NCBI RefSeq assembly: GCF_963576615.1
Contig: NC_088715.1
Coordinates: 56,020,190 to 56,084,189 of the forward strand
Source of the DNA: Watersipora subatra
Taxonomy: Eukaryota > Bryozoa > Gymnolaemata > Cheilostomatida > Watersiporidae
Direction: 5' to 3'
Length of the DNA: 64,000 nucleotides
Below the pieces are notes generated by a model. That model was not told where the DNA came from. It saw only the letters and a list, made by a program, of their open reading frames with translations, and did no database searches. Below, one piece after another: positions 46,956-59,080 of the stretch; the stretch's first letter is position 1, and each line of letters opens with the position of its first letter. The position numbers and the translations under genes are program-made.

Positions 46956-49900
46956 TCAGTACTTCTTGTTTAGCATAGCAACGGTTTTAAGTTTTTTTTA
47001 GAGGGTAAAATACTTTTATTGGCTAAACTGATTTCAGATTCAGAAAGATCACTCTTTGATTGGTCCAGAACTACAGGTTACAAAATTTGTTACCAATATT
47101 ATAAGTTCAGTTGGTGCAACTTCAAAGTCGAATAACTCAACTTCGTGATTTGTGACTTAATCATGGTTTCTGTGACCGCGACCCATATGATCTACCTGCT
47201 TATAACTTCAACTCCTTTACTACCAAATGGATCTCTCTACCGCGACATACGTGTTTCGTGAAACCTAATTTCTAAAAAGAGTGTATAAATGGTTATAACT
47301 TTACACTCCAATTGTTTATTAACAATATTTTTATAGCAAGTTTGTCAGCATAAGTTTTTATGTTAGTTCATGCCCCCAAAAATATTACAAACGAGTTGCC
47401 GAGTGAGAGGGACCACTTTTCGTCCATTTTGAAATTACTGTGAGGTAAGCACAAAACTCTAGTCGGATGATTTATGAATATTATTAGTTTACATGTTAAT
47501 TAATCTGATGAACATAATTACTCTCATTAGTACTATTGCTCAATAAAGTTACTCAGTCTATAGATCTGAAGTTAGTAACCATTTATGGCTGTATTGCTTC
47601 TGAAATTACTGGTCATCAGTAAGAAGATTTCATAAAACAAGTTTTTGCAAAGCAAAACTATGCTCAGGTTGTAAACGCATTCTTATTTGCTCAAAATATG
47701 CAAATAATAGCTTTTTTTTAATCAGGTATAGATGTAATAAGGTAATTTACTAATTACTCAGTAATCGGAAACAATTTGTACAAAAGATTGCTAAAGCCGC
47801 ATCATGCAGCACTTGGCCATACAGAAACACATTGCCAAACGAGCTGTACTATTGGTAGTTTAAGAGTTCACACTGAAACAGCTTCAAAATAAAATTAAGA
47901 CATAAGAAATCAGTGCAATAACTGCTTCATATTACATTTACTTCATGCCTTGTTGTAATTGAGCATCATACTGCGTGCACAATTAGGAAAAAATGGCTGC
48001 AAGATCAAAATTTACCAAGTATTTAATTTGTTAATGAACCCTGATAAAAAACAATTTAGACAATTTATGCAGAATTTAAATGCAACTGCATTTCATCAGC
48101 ATTTTTATAAGCAGGCTTAGTGTAAAAAACAGAGTAAGAGCCATACCACAAGTTCATGAAGTTTTGAACAAATTGTTACTTTACCCTTCAATATGTTGTA
48201 AAATGCTAAGACAAGGTTAAAAAATTATTGACGCTGTTGGAAGAGAGAACGCTTCAAATGCCTCTAGATTTCATAAAAAACAGCTAAAAAATGATGGCCA
48301 GGGTTCTTGAGGACACTTTTATTTGTATGAAAGATTGGTAGATAGAACATTATTACACAAACAGACAACTCCAAAATTAAAGCGCAAACATTGTGACTAT
48401 AAAGGGTAAATAAAAATTGGTTCAAAGTAAAAGCTAAAAGGCTATTGTGCCTGGTAGTGGTAGCATCATTACCATATCATTTTTCTATTGAATAACGTAA
48501 TACACTTTTTATTAGAAGAGAACAAACTTTGGTACATTAATTTGTCCTACATGTGATGGCTCTTATTAAAGACCTAATTTTTACCAATGAAGTGTGCCCT
48601 CAGATTAAGATGACCCTATTTATGAACCACACCGCCTATCAGAGTTTTTTAACATACAAATTAATCAGCAGAAGGTTTTACGCCTAATGTTACCGACAAA
48701 AAATCTAAAAAAGTGTGTTGCAGTATGAGCTTGGTCAGGTTCTCATCCTCTTTTGCTGATACAATAGGTAGCAATCAGTAGTCCATTTTCCAAAGGTTTA
48801 TTTATTGCCCATTTCTAAAACCTTAGTAGCTGTAAAGGTCTAACACAGCTGTTTATTGCAATAATAAACTGTAAAAACAAAAATAATGATTCTCAAAAAA
48901 CTTTGGTCCCTGTTGGCTGTTAACATGTTTTCTATTAGTTAGATGCAGGATGGCGATTGGTTTTTTTCTATTAGGTACACATATGACCGGCTAACTAATT
49001 GCCTACTCACTAATAAGAAATGTTTTGTACAAAGACTTTTTTAGCGCATTGCTCTTGGTTATAAGCATACATTGTGCTGAGCTGCACTGCGCAGCCTGTT
49101 GTACGCACTCAGTTAATGGACTAGACCAAAATCTGATTGTGTTTTAGAATTTTTCCATTTGGAAAACCCAGGCTACACTCATTAAGAAATACATTCAATC
49201 TTTAAAAAATGGTTAATATTTTAATACTTTGATATTGTATTTGTACAATTTAAATATCAATTGTACATGCCACTCCATACATGGTTATTTTGCTTCATAA
49301 CTATTGTTTTACTATTTTTGCGGATTGTCAGTGCTATAGTATTTTAGTGTAGCCAACTACCCAATGTAATGACTGCAGTCTCCAGAGCTCACTTTAGTCA
49401 TCAAAGCCAAATTTAATTATCAGAAGATTAGGGCTACAAAAAGTAGAGGACTCATCAACTTACCCTTCAGTTTTTCAAAAAACTTGTAGGCCAATATGAT
49501 TAGTTCTGTGAGAATATGATTAAAGAACAATAGTTCTGCGTGGTGAGCTCATCTTCGTTCTCCAGATTAAACAACTTCTACAAAAGCACAAAGTTTTTAA
49601 CATTGTATAAAAAAGTAAGTTGATGAGGACTTCATGCACAGAGTCTCTGGCCACCTTCAATTTGGTATTGAAAGAAATGTTGAAAGTGAGCTCCCATTAA
49701 ACCTATATTTGAATGCACCTTGATTTGATTGGCACCGCTATTTGTGACCACATCAGGAGAGTGCTTTGAAAATCGAGCGCCATCTTTTTAATGAACGCCA
49801 CCTCTATTTGAGGAGGTAAGTTACCTTCTCAGTATAGGTATAGGTTTAGGTATATTCACTTTTTTTGAAAATATAGCAAGGAGCTTTTAAGGTCCAAACA

Positions 49901-51360
49901 GGGCGATTTTATTGCAAGCGTCATGAGGAGGGCAAAGATATCGCTGGTGCGTGCGTAAACACACTTGAGCGATTTACTAGTAAATGATATAATGGGCACG
50001 CTCACAAACTGCCAATAAAAATCCGTATCATCAGTTTTTTCGGAGTTGTTAATAAATTTAGGCCAGTCAATATGTCGTCGTCGTCTATGCTACAACATGA
50101 ACAACCTCCACATTTGTTATTAAACCTATCTTCCTTTCAAAGAGTGTACACTGCCTACACTATAAGAAGAAAAAAGAAAAACGATTCTTGTATTTTTACC
50201 TGTATTGTTTTTACAAATTTTTTATACATATTATATTTTGTAGTGGTTTTTCATATTTAATGTATTAAATATTTACCCTTCTCAAGATGGTCAACCGGCG
50301 CAACGATTGACTCCAGATGTTGGTGTTCAACTCAGATTTTTTTTAATTTTGTTTGTTATGATGGACAGAACTGGGAGTGCTATTATTAAATTCATGAACA
50401 ATTGAGTGTTCGTTCTGAAGATGTTTCAATCGTAACAAAATAGAAAATTGGCGCTGCTGTACGTTGTTGAACATCGGTAAGAAATAATTACCCGCCGTAA
50501 AATTACATTCTGGTAAAAACTAACCAATCGAAATGCATCTCGTTAGCAATAAAGTTGTGTAGAGAAATTCTAGCTTTATCGCTCTGCATGAACACGCTGA
50601 GTGAATTCTAACGCAGATTAGCGCCTAATTTAGCACCAGATTAGCGCCAATATCGCCAGATTAGCGCCAATATCGCTGTAATTATCGCCTAATTTGTTTT
50701 CACCTGAAGATAATGCTTCAGCGATAACACTTGTTCTATTGAGTCAAATATGCTACAAAGCAAAAAATTCCTCTGCATTTATTGTCGGGGTTTTATAAAA
50801 AACACCATTATCAGCTTTTCAAATGTCTTAACCGCCAGTACATCAGCAGTCATAATTAAACATTGTCCCAAAAACAAGCTGCCTCAAACTGAGAAAATAT
50901 CGTACTAATCAAACATTCCACGTTAAGTGGAAAGAAAATGGGATAAACTACAGCATTGAAATTAAAGCACTCTCACACTCATTTCATGAACAGTTCTGTC
51001 AAAATCTTCACTGATAACTCAGCTTGCACTTTTATCCCATAAGTGCCAGAGTCACAGCTAGGAGCAATAGGTCGGCTTTGCGCTAGAGGACAAGCAAGGC
51101 TAAAAGTGATAAAAAATAGATAACACACAATAAACTTTATTTGTCTACAAAAAATAGAGCATAAATGCTGAGACATTGTGACAAAACGTGGTAACCTGAC
51201 CAAAATTTGGAACAGAGTTCAATTAGTGATGAGGGAGCAAAAGTATCCTACATGGGAGCTATTGCACCCTTTAAACATGATATTTGTACCTCACAAACTC
51301 ACATGGTCTTTTAGAGTAAATTAGATGCTCCTATAACATATACCTACTATAGCATAAATT
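46956..51360. other. Right-arm stretch without a supported gene
   Basis: Partner of about 3466-7740. It includes the mutated copy of the 3652 exon (about 50990-51110, donor lost) and the private repeat at 50613-50693. Confidence 0.5.
50613..50693. repeat. Right-arm-specific minisatellite
   Basis: CAGATTAGCGCC(T/A)A units repeat about four times. The left arm at about 4060-4085 has a single related unit, so the expansion happened after the arms separated. Confidence 0.8.
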
Positions 51361-51486
51361 CTAAAAAAAGTCAGGCAATTTTGTAAAGTTTTTGCTTCGT
51401 ACCGCGTAAAAAACGCCATATAACTTAAAGTTTATCATCGGGCGAGTTCTAAAGTTCGATTTGAGTGTTAGTCTGTCTTGCCACAC
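51361..51486 (-). CDS. Candidate terminal exon, right-arm copy of 3340-3465
   Basis: Same acceptor and 41-codon frame, beginning VWQDRLTLKSNF. Five of the seven differences from the left copy are silent. Confidence 0.35.
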   Translation of the reverse strand: MWQDRLTLKSNFRTRPMINFKLYGVFYAVRSKNFTKLPDFF

Positions 51487-51509
51487 CTGCGAGAAAAGAA
51501 AGCGACATA

Positions 51510-52520
51510 CAGTGGTGTCAGAAAGTCTTTGTCCACCTCAAACCTCACTGCCCATTTTAGGTAAATTTGTTGTTGTAGTCATGTAGAGGGATTGAACCCT
51601 GACAAACCATGCATCATTTAAAAGTAAATTAACATTAGATCTTGTTGACACCATCAGTAATAAAATTAGGGTTAATCAGGGATCAATAATCAATTTTAGG
51701 CCAATCAATGTGAATCAGTGCTTATTAACTCATTTTCAAACGCAATATGACATTATTAATTTTCAAGTGGAATATTATCACAACAATACGGGTCCTTTTG
51801 GACAGCATGTGCAGCAAAGGTTTACAGTTTGGCTTGTTAAAAAAGGAACAGCTAAAGATCCCAGAATTCATACCAGCGTCAACATCAACCATGGATAAGA
51901 AATGTGTCAACGACCTCATCATTCACCTGCATACGATGGCCAATCTGAGCAGTAGAAAAATAGCGAAGAAGCTTAAGAGTATTTCAATCTAAAGAAAATT
52001 AAGTGGTAAAGAAATGAGCGCAGCATCAAACCACCAAAGATCTACCACGATCAAGGCGTTTGAAAAAACCAGCTGTCCAACATGATTGCTGGTTTCAGAT
52101 TATGAACACTCAAGCGCTCGTGAGGCTTGTTCACAGCATGCCTAAGGCTGCAGAATGATTATAGTCTGCAAAGGCTACCAGATAAAATATTAAAATGCAA
52201 AACAACCCCAATGGCTTTTTTCTGGGCCCATAACAGTACAAGACTGTTATTTTCAATTTAGAAAATAATTAAAGAAGAGATAATAACAAAATTTGCGATG
52301 ACATATTTTCTGGTATGTAGTGTGAATGAGTAGGCAACGGTTGATACAATAGAAGATATTTGGCAATTTTAAAATCTAGTTATTTCTATTCTTCAGCTCA
52401 TTAGGATTGTTTTGATACAGGGTTTTATGTATGCGGTGCAAAATATTTCCAAATTATGATGAATTTATTGCAGTGCTACACTTACTTAAACAGGCGGACA
52501 AAGATTTTTTCCCAACACTG
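51510..52520 (+). mobile_element. Tc1/mariner-like element (right arm)
   Basis: Partner of 2307-3316, with TA on both sides. The decayed transposase fragment runs on the plus strand from an ATG at 51891 to about 52158. Confidence 0.8.
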
Positions 52521-54663
52521 TACATAAAGCATTATACACATAATACATACAATTTCCATGACATTCTGACTCTTGTGATAATTTGTCTGAAGTGACGACG
52601 GAACAGAGAATAGGTACATATAGCAGTGCAATTGTTGATAAATACTTTTAAGGCTATTGGTCGGTGCATCTGAATGTCACGAGTTGGAGTTGCAATCTTG
52701 AGCTCTTAAGGACGAATAGATGACGAAAAGGTACTACCGCTTTTTTATAGTGAAACTATTTTTTCTTAGTCAATTGTTGTAAGTCGCTGTCGCGTCAAAA
52801 CTATGCGCTCTTCATCAAATTATTGTCAAATTACCACAATCATGGTCTATTAAACCAATGAGGTTGATCATGAAAAGTTGTCGATGAAAACCAATAATAA
52901 TGCAGTTAAGGCACTGCCAATACATTCAAAAGAATTTAAGTCAGATTCTCACATGAGCGAGTTTGGAAAGGTCCTGAAATGGTTTAGATAATTTACATGT
53001 ACAAATGTATGTTAACATTCTTATAATGAAAAATCCTTATCATGTAAACGTTCCTGGAACCGATCATCCCCTTTTAGGAGCGCCTACTGTACAGTCATGT
53101 CTGATATGAGAGCAAAATGCATTCTTGGACAAAAGCTCGCAAGTTAATTTTCTTAAAGTCCTATCTCAAAAAATGTTTTTCATATAAATTAACTAAAGAT
53201 AAATTATTGTGTTGCCATCCTCTAAAAAACTTTCAATAAGAGATATAACAATGAAAAAATACATGATTTTATCTATTCATGCTCTATACCCATGCCTCCA
53301 AGGTTACAGATACCTATGTAAAGGTTATGGTCTGCATTAAATTGTAGCAGTATTATGTATAACATAATTTTGAGTAGTGGCAGTATGCAGCAGTCCATAC
53401 AGTAGCATACCGTATGAATTTCTGACCTTTCTGAGAGTCATAGCACTAATGACGGTGTGAGAGAGACTTGATGCAACACGCTTGGTACTCTACACTTTTG
53501 TGAAATCGCATAAACAAACTTAAAGTATAAATTTAATATAACTGAATTTAGCTTAATAAAACATACTTGAAAAAAATGCTCTGATCTTATATTAGAGCTA
53601 ATTCTATTTTTTCTTCATTTTCATTTTTAAATCATCTCTTCTTGGATTCAAACTTTTCGATTTGCTTATACTCTCATTTTCAGCCAACCTTTTTAAAACA
53701 AAATTAAAGCAGACCTGACGGGAAAACCAAGTGATGTAGTTTCCGTAACTGGCCTCTCGCATCTTTGGGCATTTAGTGATACATCAAAAACCACAGTGCG
53801 AACTCGCATCTCTAATTTTCTAGAATTTCAAGGCGAAAGTGGGTAGCGAGATAGTGAATGGTACAGAATTTGTGTAAACATTAATTGCTTGAATTCTTAA
53901 ATCTATTCATTGGCTATTGTTATATATATATATATATCAATACATTTATTTTGAAGGTTTGGGGTAGACTGACACAATCTTCTGAAGAATCAATTGATTT
54001 CCTATAGCCTGTTTGTGGATTGACTCCGGTTTGTGTATTGACTCGTGTTCGCTTCAAATTCTGTATCATTTACGATTTTGCTACCCATGAAAGTTTATTA
54101 TAAGTTATGACTAATGTGTTGAAAGTATATGGGAGGTCATTAGGTACAAAGCCCATCGAGTCAAGTAGTCAATGATGACTTACCAGCTGTTTAAAATTAG
54201 GTTGGGTACATGTCTAATGACAGGGAAGAAGCGTTCAACTGACATTTATGATCTACTAATCGCCAAAATCTTCGCCAAAAGACAATGCAAGGAAGAGGAC
54301 CTTGATGACCGCCCAGGCCTATATAGATGAAGGAACCGTGAGTCACCACCGGTTTATATGTCGATGAATTTGATATAGAAATACATAAAGTGCTGGTCAA
54401 ATGAAAAACAATACACGAGATATGGATGAATAGCTATGCAAATGGCTTTGTACTAACCCTTGGTATGAAATATTACCCAAGCCTGTGTCATTAGGCAGCA
54501 ACCACATTTGCTAGTTAAAGCTCTATAATTTTCAAATAAATTAGACAATGCTATGTAAATACATGTAAGATAATATCATAGTTGTTAAATATAAATACAA
54601 ACTTGTAAAAACCCATGATACAAAACCGAGTTTTAACCCATTGATCCTTGCTCGATCTAATCA

Positions 54664-54846
54664 ATGCGTGTCAGTAAACCTAGACAATATGTCCAGCAAT
54701 CCGAAGTTATTAATTTTTTACCAAATATATCTAAACGTGTTAACAATGCAATCATATTTGGTGAAACAGCAGTACAAAAAGTCGGACAACCTACAGCAGA
54801 TGTCATCAAACAGAAAAAAACAGTATGCCACCATTATTCGGGCTAA
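54664..54846 (+). CDS. Reading frame conserved in both arms (right copy)
   Basis: Sixty codons from an ATG, containing KPRQYVQQSEVINFLPNI and ETAVQKVGQPTADVIKQKK, with a stop at 54844. The left copy (1-174) keeps the same frame with about four replacements. The family is not recognised. Confidence 0.3.
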   Translation: MRVSKPRQYVQQSEVINFLPNISKRVNNAIIFGETAVQKVGQPTADVIKQKKTVCHHYSG

Positions 54847-55380
54847 AACTATAAAAGTTCGCACGATTTTAAACACTGATTAAACATTTACAGATAATAT
54901 TCATCCATAGCACACTCATCATCCTTTCATGACTCAAAATATACTGGAAATTTATATTTATTGTCATAAAATTCTACATTTGTATCACAGTCATTTATGA
55001 CCTACCAACGAATGAGTCGTATTGATTGTTTCGCGATATCATTCTAATAAAATGTGTTATTATAATGAAGGAAGTAGATAAAGATAAGTGAAAAATGTTA
55101 CAAATGGAAGAGAAATTTAGAATCTAACATCCTGCGAAAGAATTAATTTTATTAGTTTTTGCTTTTGCTTAAAAACATATTTTGTAAACAGAACCATGTG
55201 GAAGCCTGTATTCCGCCGTTAAGGTTTCTGCCACAGCCTACGCGATTCCGTAATACCAGCTGTGAGGGTTCAGAGGGCTAACATTGATGAGATACTGCGT
55301 TATTTACTCTTTTGGTTAGTATTGTTCCTTATACCTAAATTGTAAAAACAAATGAAAAATAATTTTCTTTTGTTTTGCAG

Positions 55381-55620
55381 GTACAACTACAAAAACATTG
55401 ACAACAAGCGTGATAATCTCAAATCAGAAGATTGGAGACTAAAATTATAAAAACACTACACCATTCTATGTCATTTTAATTGAACAAGTTGAACTGACTG
55501 AAACATGCTACATCTCCGGTGTTTTTTTTTGTAAAACCTAACTTAAGACATGACACCAGCATAGTCAGCGTGATATTTAAGTGCAACTATAATTATTTCC
55601 CGAGTTGCATTAGTCCATAG
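55381..55620 (+). pseudogene. Decayed copy of the exon at 57175
   Basis: It follows TTTTGCAG and resembles 57175-57414, but has TGA at the seventh codon and later indels. Confidence 0.45.
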
Positions 55621-56354
55621 CAAGCATAGTTGCTGAATATTGCACATCTTTCAAGTGGAGTAAACCCAGCACTTATACATTCTGCTCAAAGAGTTCTTGT
55701 GCCAAATCTCAAACTCAGCAGACAGAATTCTAGCCAACAAGATAAAAATACTCAAACTTTTAAATATCAAGATTTGAGAGAAGATAATTCTCGAATTTCC
55801 AGTGAGTATAATACTACTTTGTACTAACAAAAGTCAACCACAATACCATGAGAACAGTACTACACAGTGTGGGTAAGGTTAGTCGGCTAGGCTATTGAAA
55901 ACTAGATGAAATCATAATTGTTATATACAGGGTTTAGCTTTATAAGAGGGTCAGTATGGTGTAATCTCAAGAGTTCAAAACTTTCAAGTTAGAAACAAGT
56001 TGGAAAACATTGAAATCAATGTTCAGAGGCTAAGCATGACACTAAACCACAAAAATGTTAATTTTAATGTCATGACTAGAGCTTAATCAATTGCTAATTA
56101 TGATCTTTGTTATGTGGGCCTACAGAGAAAGGCTATTTTAAATAGTATTCCATAGGCTCTTATTATAATTATTTAAAACAACATGATTTTTAAATTTCTT
56201 GTTGGCATGAATAACAGTAAAAAAATAACAAGAAAAAAAGGCGTTCAGCTAATGACTAAGTCACAGTTGTTGTCAAAATTATAGACCATATAATTGAACC
56301 CTGAAAAACAAAATTGAAAAAAGAGGCAGATTGTTTTATCTTGTCAGTACATAC

Positions 56355-56410
56355 CTGCAACGAAAGCAAGTCGGGCATCATAGCACCATTACGAAACACA
56401 ATTGCAGAAT
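56355..56410 (-). pseudogene. Micro-exon, unit 1 copy (frame-shifted)
   Basis: The minus strand has acceptor TTTTTTTCCTGTAG and donor GTATGT around 56 bases. It reads SAIVFRNGAMMPDLL. It is one base shorter than the unit 2 copy, which changes the exit phase. Confidence 0.45.
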
Positions 56411-57174
56411 CTACAGGAAAAAAAGACAATTGATGGTTAGCATGCATTCTTGTTGACCAAGACAAGTTCGACAGTAAATCACAAGTTAGACAAAGACTAT
56501 GAGTAAACCATGTAACAAGTGCCAGCGAGGTGTTGACAGTGGCTGATGGGATTAGCCATTTCTCTGAACCAAACAATCACCAGCCACGCTATTACATAAT
56601 GCCATACACTCAGCTAAACACAAATGGATGTTTAAATAATGCTAGCTACTAGAATATGACCTTCAGTTCTTGAACTGGGTAATGTCTGGCTCTGAAAGCT
56701 AAAGCTCGCAAGATACAAAAGGTGTCCCACAGCACATTGGAGAACTATCAAGCAAATTTAGTCATTGATTTTGCTAATGCTACACACAAATTTGTTGCTA
56801 ACTAGCATATTAATGTGTATACAGAGAGCTTAATTATTTTGCATGTATCTGTATCATGGTTCAAAAGCTAAGCTTGCTGAAAAATTATTTAGTAATTCAT
56901 ATCTACCAAAGCATTACGAATTATAGCAACTCTCGACTACTGCTAATCGCTTGAAATTTCTACAGTTTCTTCGACTTTTATGACTACAGAGGTTTTCTTG
57001 GTTTGCGATTAGGTTATCTGGAGTGTTTTTGTCCCTGCATACACGTATCTTTCTTGATCACTCAAACCTTATCTCTATCTCTTCTTCGAGTATATAGAAC
57101 AATTTAAGTATTATTCAATATATATACTTAAATTGTAATTTTACAGGTAAAAATAACTTTTTATCATTTCGCAG

Positions 57175-57414
57175 GTAGAACTACAAAAACATTGGCGACA
57201 AGCGTCAGAATCTCAAATCAGAAGAACGGAGACTAAAATTATAAAAACACTACTTGGCTTCATGTCATATTTAATTGAACTAGTAGAACTGACTGAAACA
57301 TGCTATATCTATGGTGTTTTATGTGTACAACCTAATTTATTACAAGACACCAGCTTAGTCATCATGATATTGAAATGCAATTATAATTATTTCCATAGTT
57401 GCTGTAGTTCATAG
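57175..57414 (+). CDS. Candidate terminal exon, 79 codons
   Basis: TTTCGCAG precedes an uninterrupted frame that starts VELQKHWRQASESQIRRTET, with a hydrophobic middle (GFMSYLIELVELTE) and a cysteine-rich end (SCCSS), then TAG. The first duplicate (55381) is broken by stops, so this copy may be the retained one. The opening VE...WRQ echoes exon B at 14354 (VEQHIYQWRQ) but not enough to claim homology. The product is unknown. Confidence 0.35.
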   Translation, partial: VELQKHWRQASESQIRRTETKIIKTLLGFMSYLIELVELTETCYIYGVLCVQPNLLQDTSLVIMILKCNYNYFHSCCSS

Positions 57415-58144
57415 CAAGCCTGGTTGTTGAATATCACACATCTTTTAGTCCCAGTAAACCCAGCATTAATCCATTCTGTTCAAATAATTCATGCGCCAAA
57501 TCTCACACGCATCAGTCTAAATTCTAGCCAACAAGATAAAAATACTCAAACTTTTAAATATCAAGATTTGAGAGAAGATAATTCTCGAATTTCCAGTGAG
57601 TATAATACTACTTTGTACTAACAAAAGTCAACCACAATACCATGAGAACAGTACTACACAGTGTGGGTAAGGTTAGTCGGCTAGGCTATTGAAAACTAGA
57701 TGAAATCATAATTGTTATATACAGGGTTTAGCTTTATAGGAGGGTCAATATGGTGTAATCTCAAGAGTTCAAAACTTTCAAGTTAGAAACAAGTTGGAAA
57801 ACATTGAAATCAATGTTCAGAGGCTAAGCATGACACTAAACCACAAAAATGTTAATTTTAATGTCATGACTAGAGCTTAATCAATTGCTAATTACGATTT
57901 TTGTTATGTGGGTCTACAGAAAAAGCTATCTTAAATAGTACTCCACCCCTTCCTATTATAATTAGTTAAAACAATGATTTTTAAATTTCTTGTTGGCATG
58001 AATAACAGTAACAAAAAAACAAGAAAAGAGGGCGTTCAGCTAAAGACTAAGTCACAGTTGTTATCAAAATTATAGACCATATAATTAAACCCTGAAAATA
58101 AAATTGAAAAATGAGTCACACTGTTTTATCTTGTCAGTACATAC

Positions 58145-58201
58145 CTGCAACCAAAAGCAAGTCAGGCTTCATAGCATCATTACGAAACACGATTGCAGAA
58201 T
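58145..58201 (-). CDS. Micro-exon, 19 codons
   Basis: The minus strand has acceptor TTTTTTTCCTGTAG and donor GTATGT around 57 bases that read SAIVFRNDAMKPDLLLVA. Its length is a multiple of three, so skipping would keep the frame. The gene is not recognised, and flanking exons were not identified. Confidence 0.45.
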
Positions 58202-58639
58202 CTACAGGAAAAAAAGACAATTGATGGTGAGCATGCATTCATGTTGACCAAGACCAGTTAAACAGTCCATCACAAGTTATGGTGCGTTTACACTGGCCAG
58301 GACCGACTCCGATTAAGTGCCAATACCCTGACTCAGACCGGTACCTCCGACATTTCACGTATGGGTGCCGACACCGACCACCCTTTACATTGCAATGATC
58401 GAACTATTTTTTTCGGTACTAATAGCCAATCACAGCGCTTCGCCGTTCTGACCTTCACCCGACCACGCAAAGACGAGTACACATAAAAATCAACGCGCTT
58501 GATGTGGAAAATTATATACTAGTATTACACTATTACTACTGCTCCTACTACTACCGCTAGAAGCAACTACTGATTGCCGAATGGAATCTTCCGATGACGA
58601 TTAGATTTTGTTGATGGCAGGATCGGCTGCGGGAGCTCT

Positions 58640-59035
58640 GACAGTCTGTATTATATGTAATTATATGTTTGTATATATTTTAAGTCTATAAATATTTTAT
58701 TATATGTGTCTTCCTTTTTATTATAGCCTTGTTACTCGTTAGGCTATCAATTGTCGTCGTTTATGTTGCCATATCAACGCACTAGCGGGCCTAATTATTG
58801 GCCATTTAAACATTGTTACCTGGTGTTCCTACTCAGTCCCGTTAGCCGTAACGGGCAATTTTATTGTATAGAAGGGAGCAACGCACACTTAGTAGACAGA
58901 GCAAATGGCCGTATGCTCCTCGGCTAGTAAATTTCCTTCGCTAATAAAACATTGAATAAAATCACACTCAATTTATTTCTGTATGAAATAATTTAGATCG
59001 TGCCAAGTAAGGGCTGGCAAATTCCTTTAAAGTAG
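58640..59035. repeat. Repeat shared with the inverted-repeat arms
   Basis: Inverted match to about 12060-12570, with shared words ATTAGCGAAGGAAATTT and TTACTTGGCACGATCTA. It shows that this family is dispersed and not limited to the arms. Confidence 0.8.
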
Positions 59036-59049
59036 TACATGTAGTAGAA

Positions 59050-59080
59050 CTAGTACTAGTACTAGTACTAGTAGTAGTCA
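59050..59080. repeat. (ACTAGT)n simple repeat
   Basis: Four ACTAGT units followed by AGTAGT. Confidence 0.9.

Larger units (their letters stand above)
38583..54836 (-). repeat. Right arm of giant inverted repeat
   Basis: This is the reverse-complement partner of 1-16104. The inner end follows the AT-only block ending at 38582. The outer end shown here is only where the window's left edge stops the comparison. This arm carries more reading-frame damage than the left one: an extra A in the signal-peptide exon, a missing T in the exon at 43806-43942, and loss of the GT donor matching 3769. It also has a private minisatellite expansion at 50613-50693. That pattern suggests the left copy stayed under constraint longer, which is inference. 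Confidence 0.95.
55370..57050. repeat. Tandem duplication, unit 1
   Basis: It recurs at 57164-60480 with an offset of about 1,794 bases at its left part. The unit holds a splice-flanked segment at its start, a micro-exon on the minus strand at 56355, and a tail near 56880-57050 that matches 60325-60480. Confidence 0.9.

Noticed and set aside
56256-56576. 106-codon minus-strand frame across the micro-exon
   Set aside because: Only the central 56 bases look exonic; the flanks contain a splice acceptor and donor and differ freely in the duplicate.
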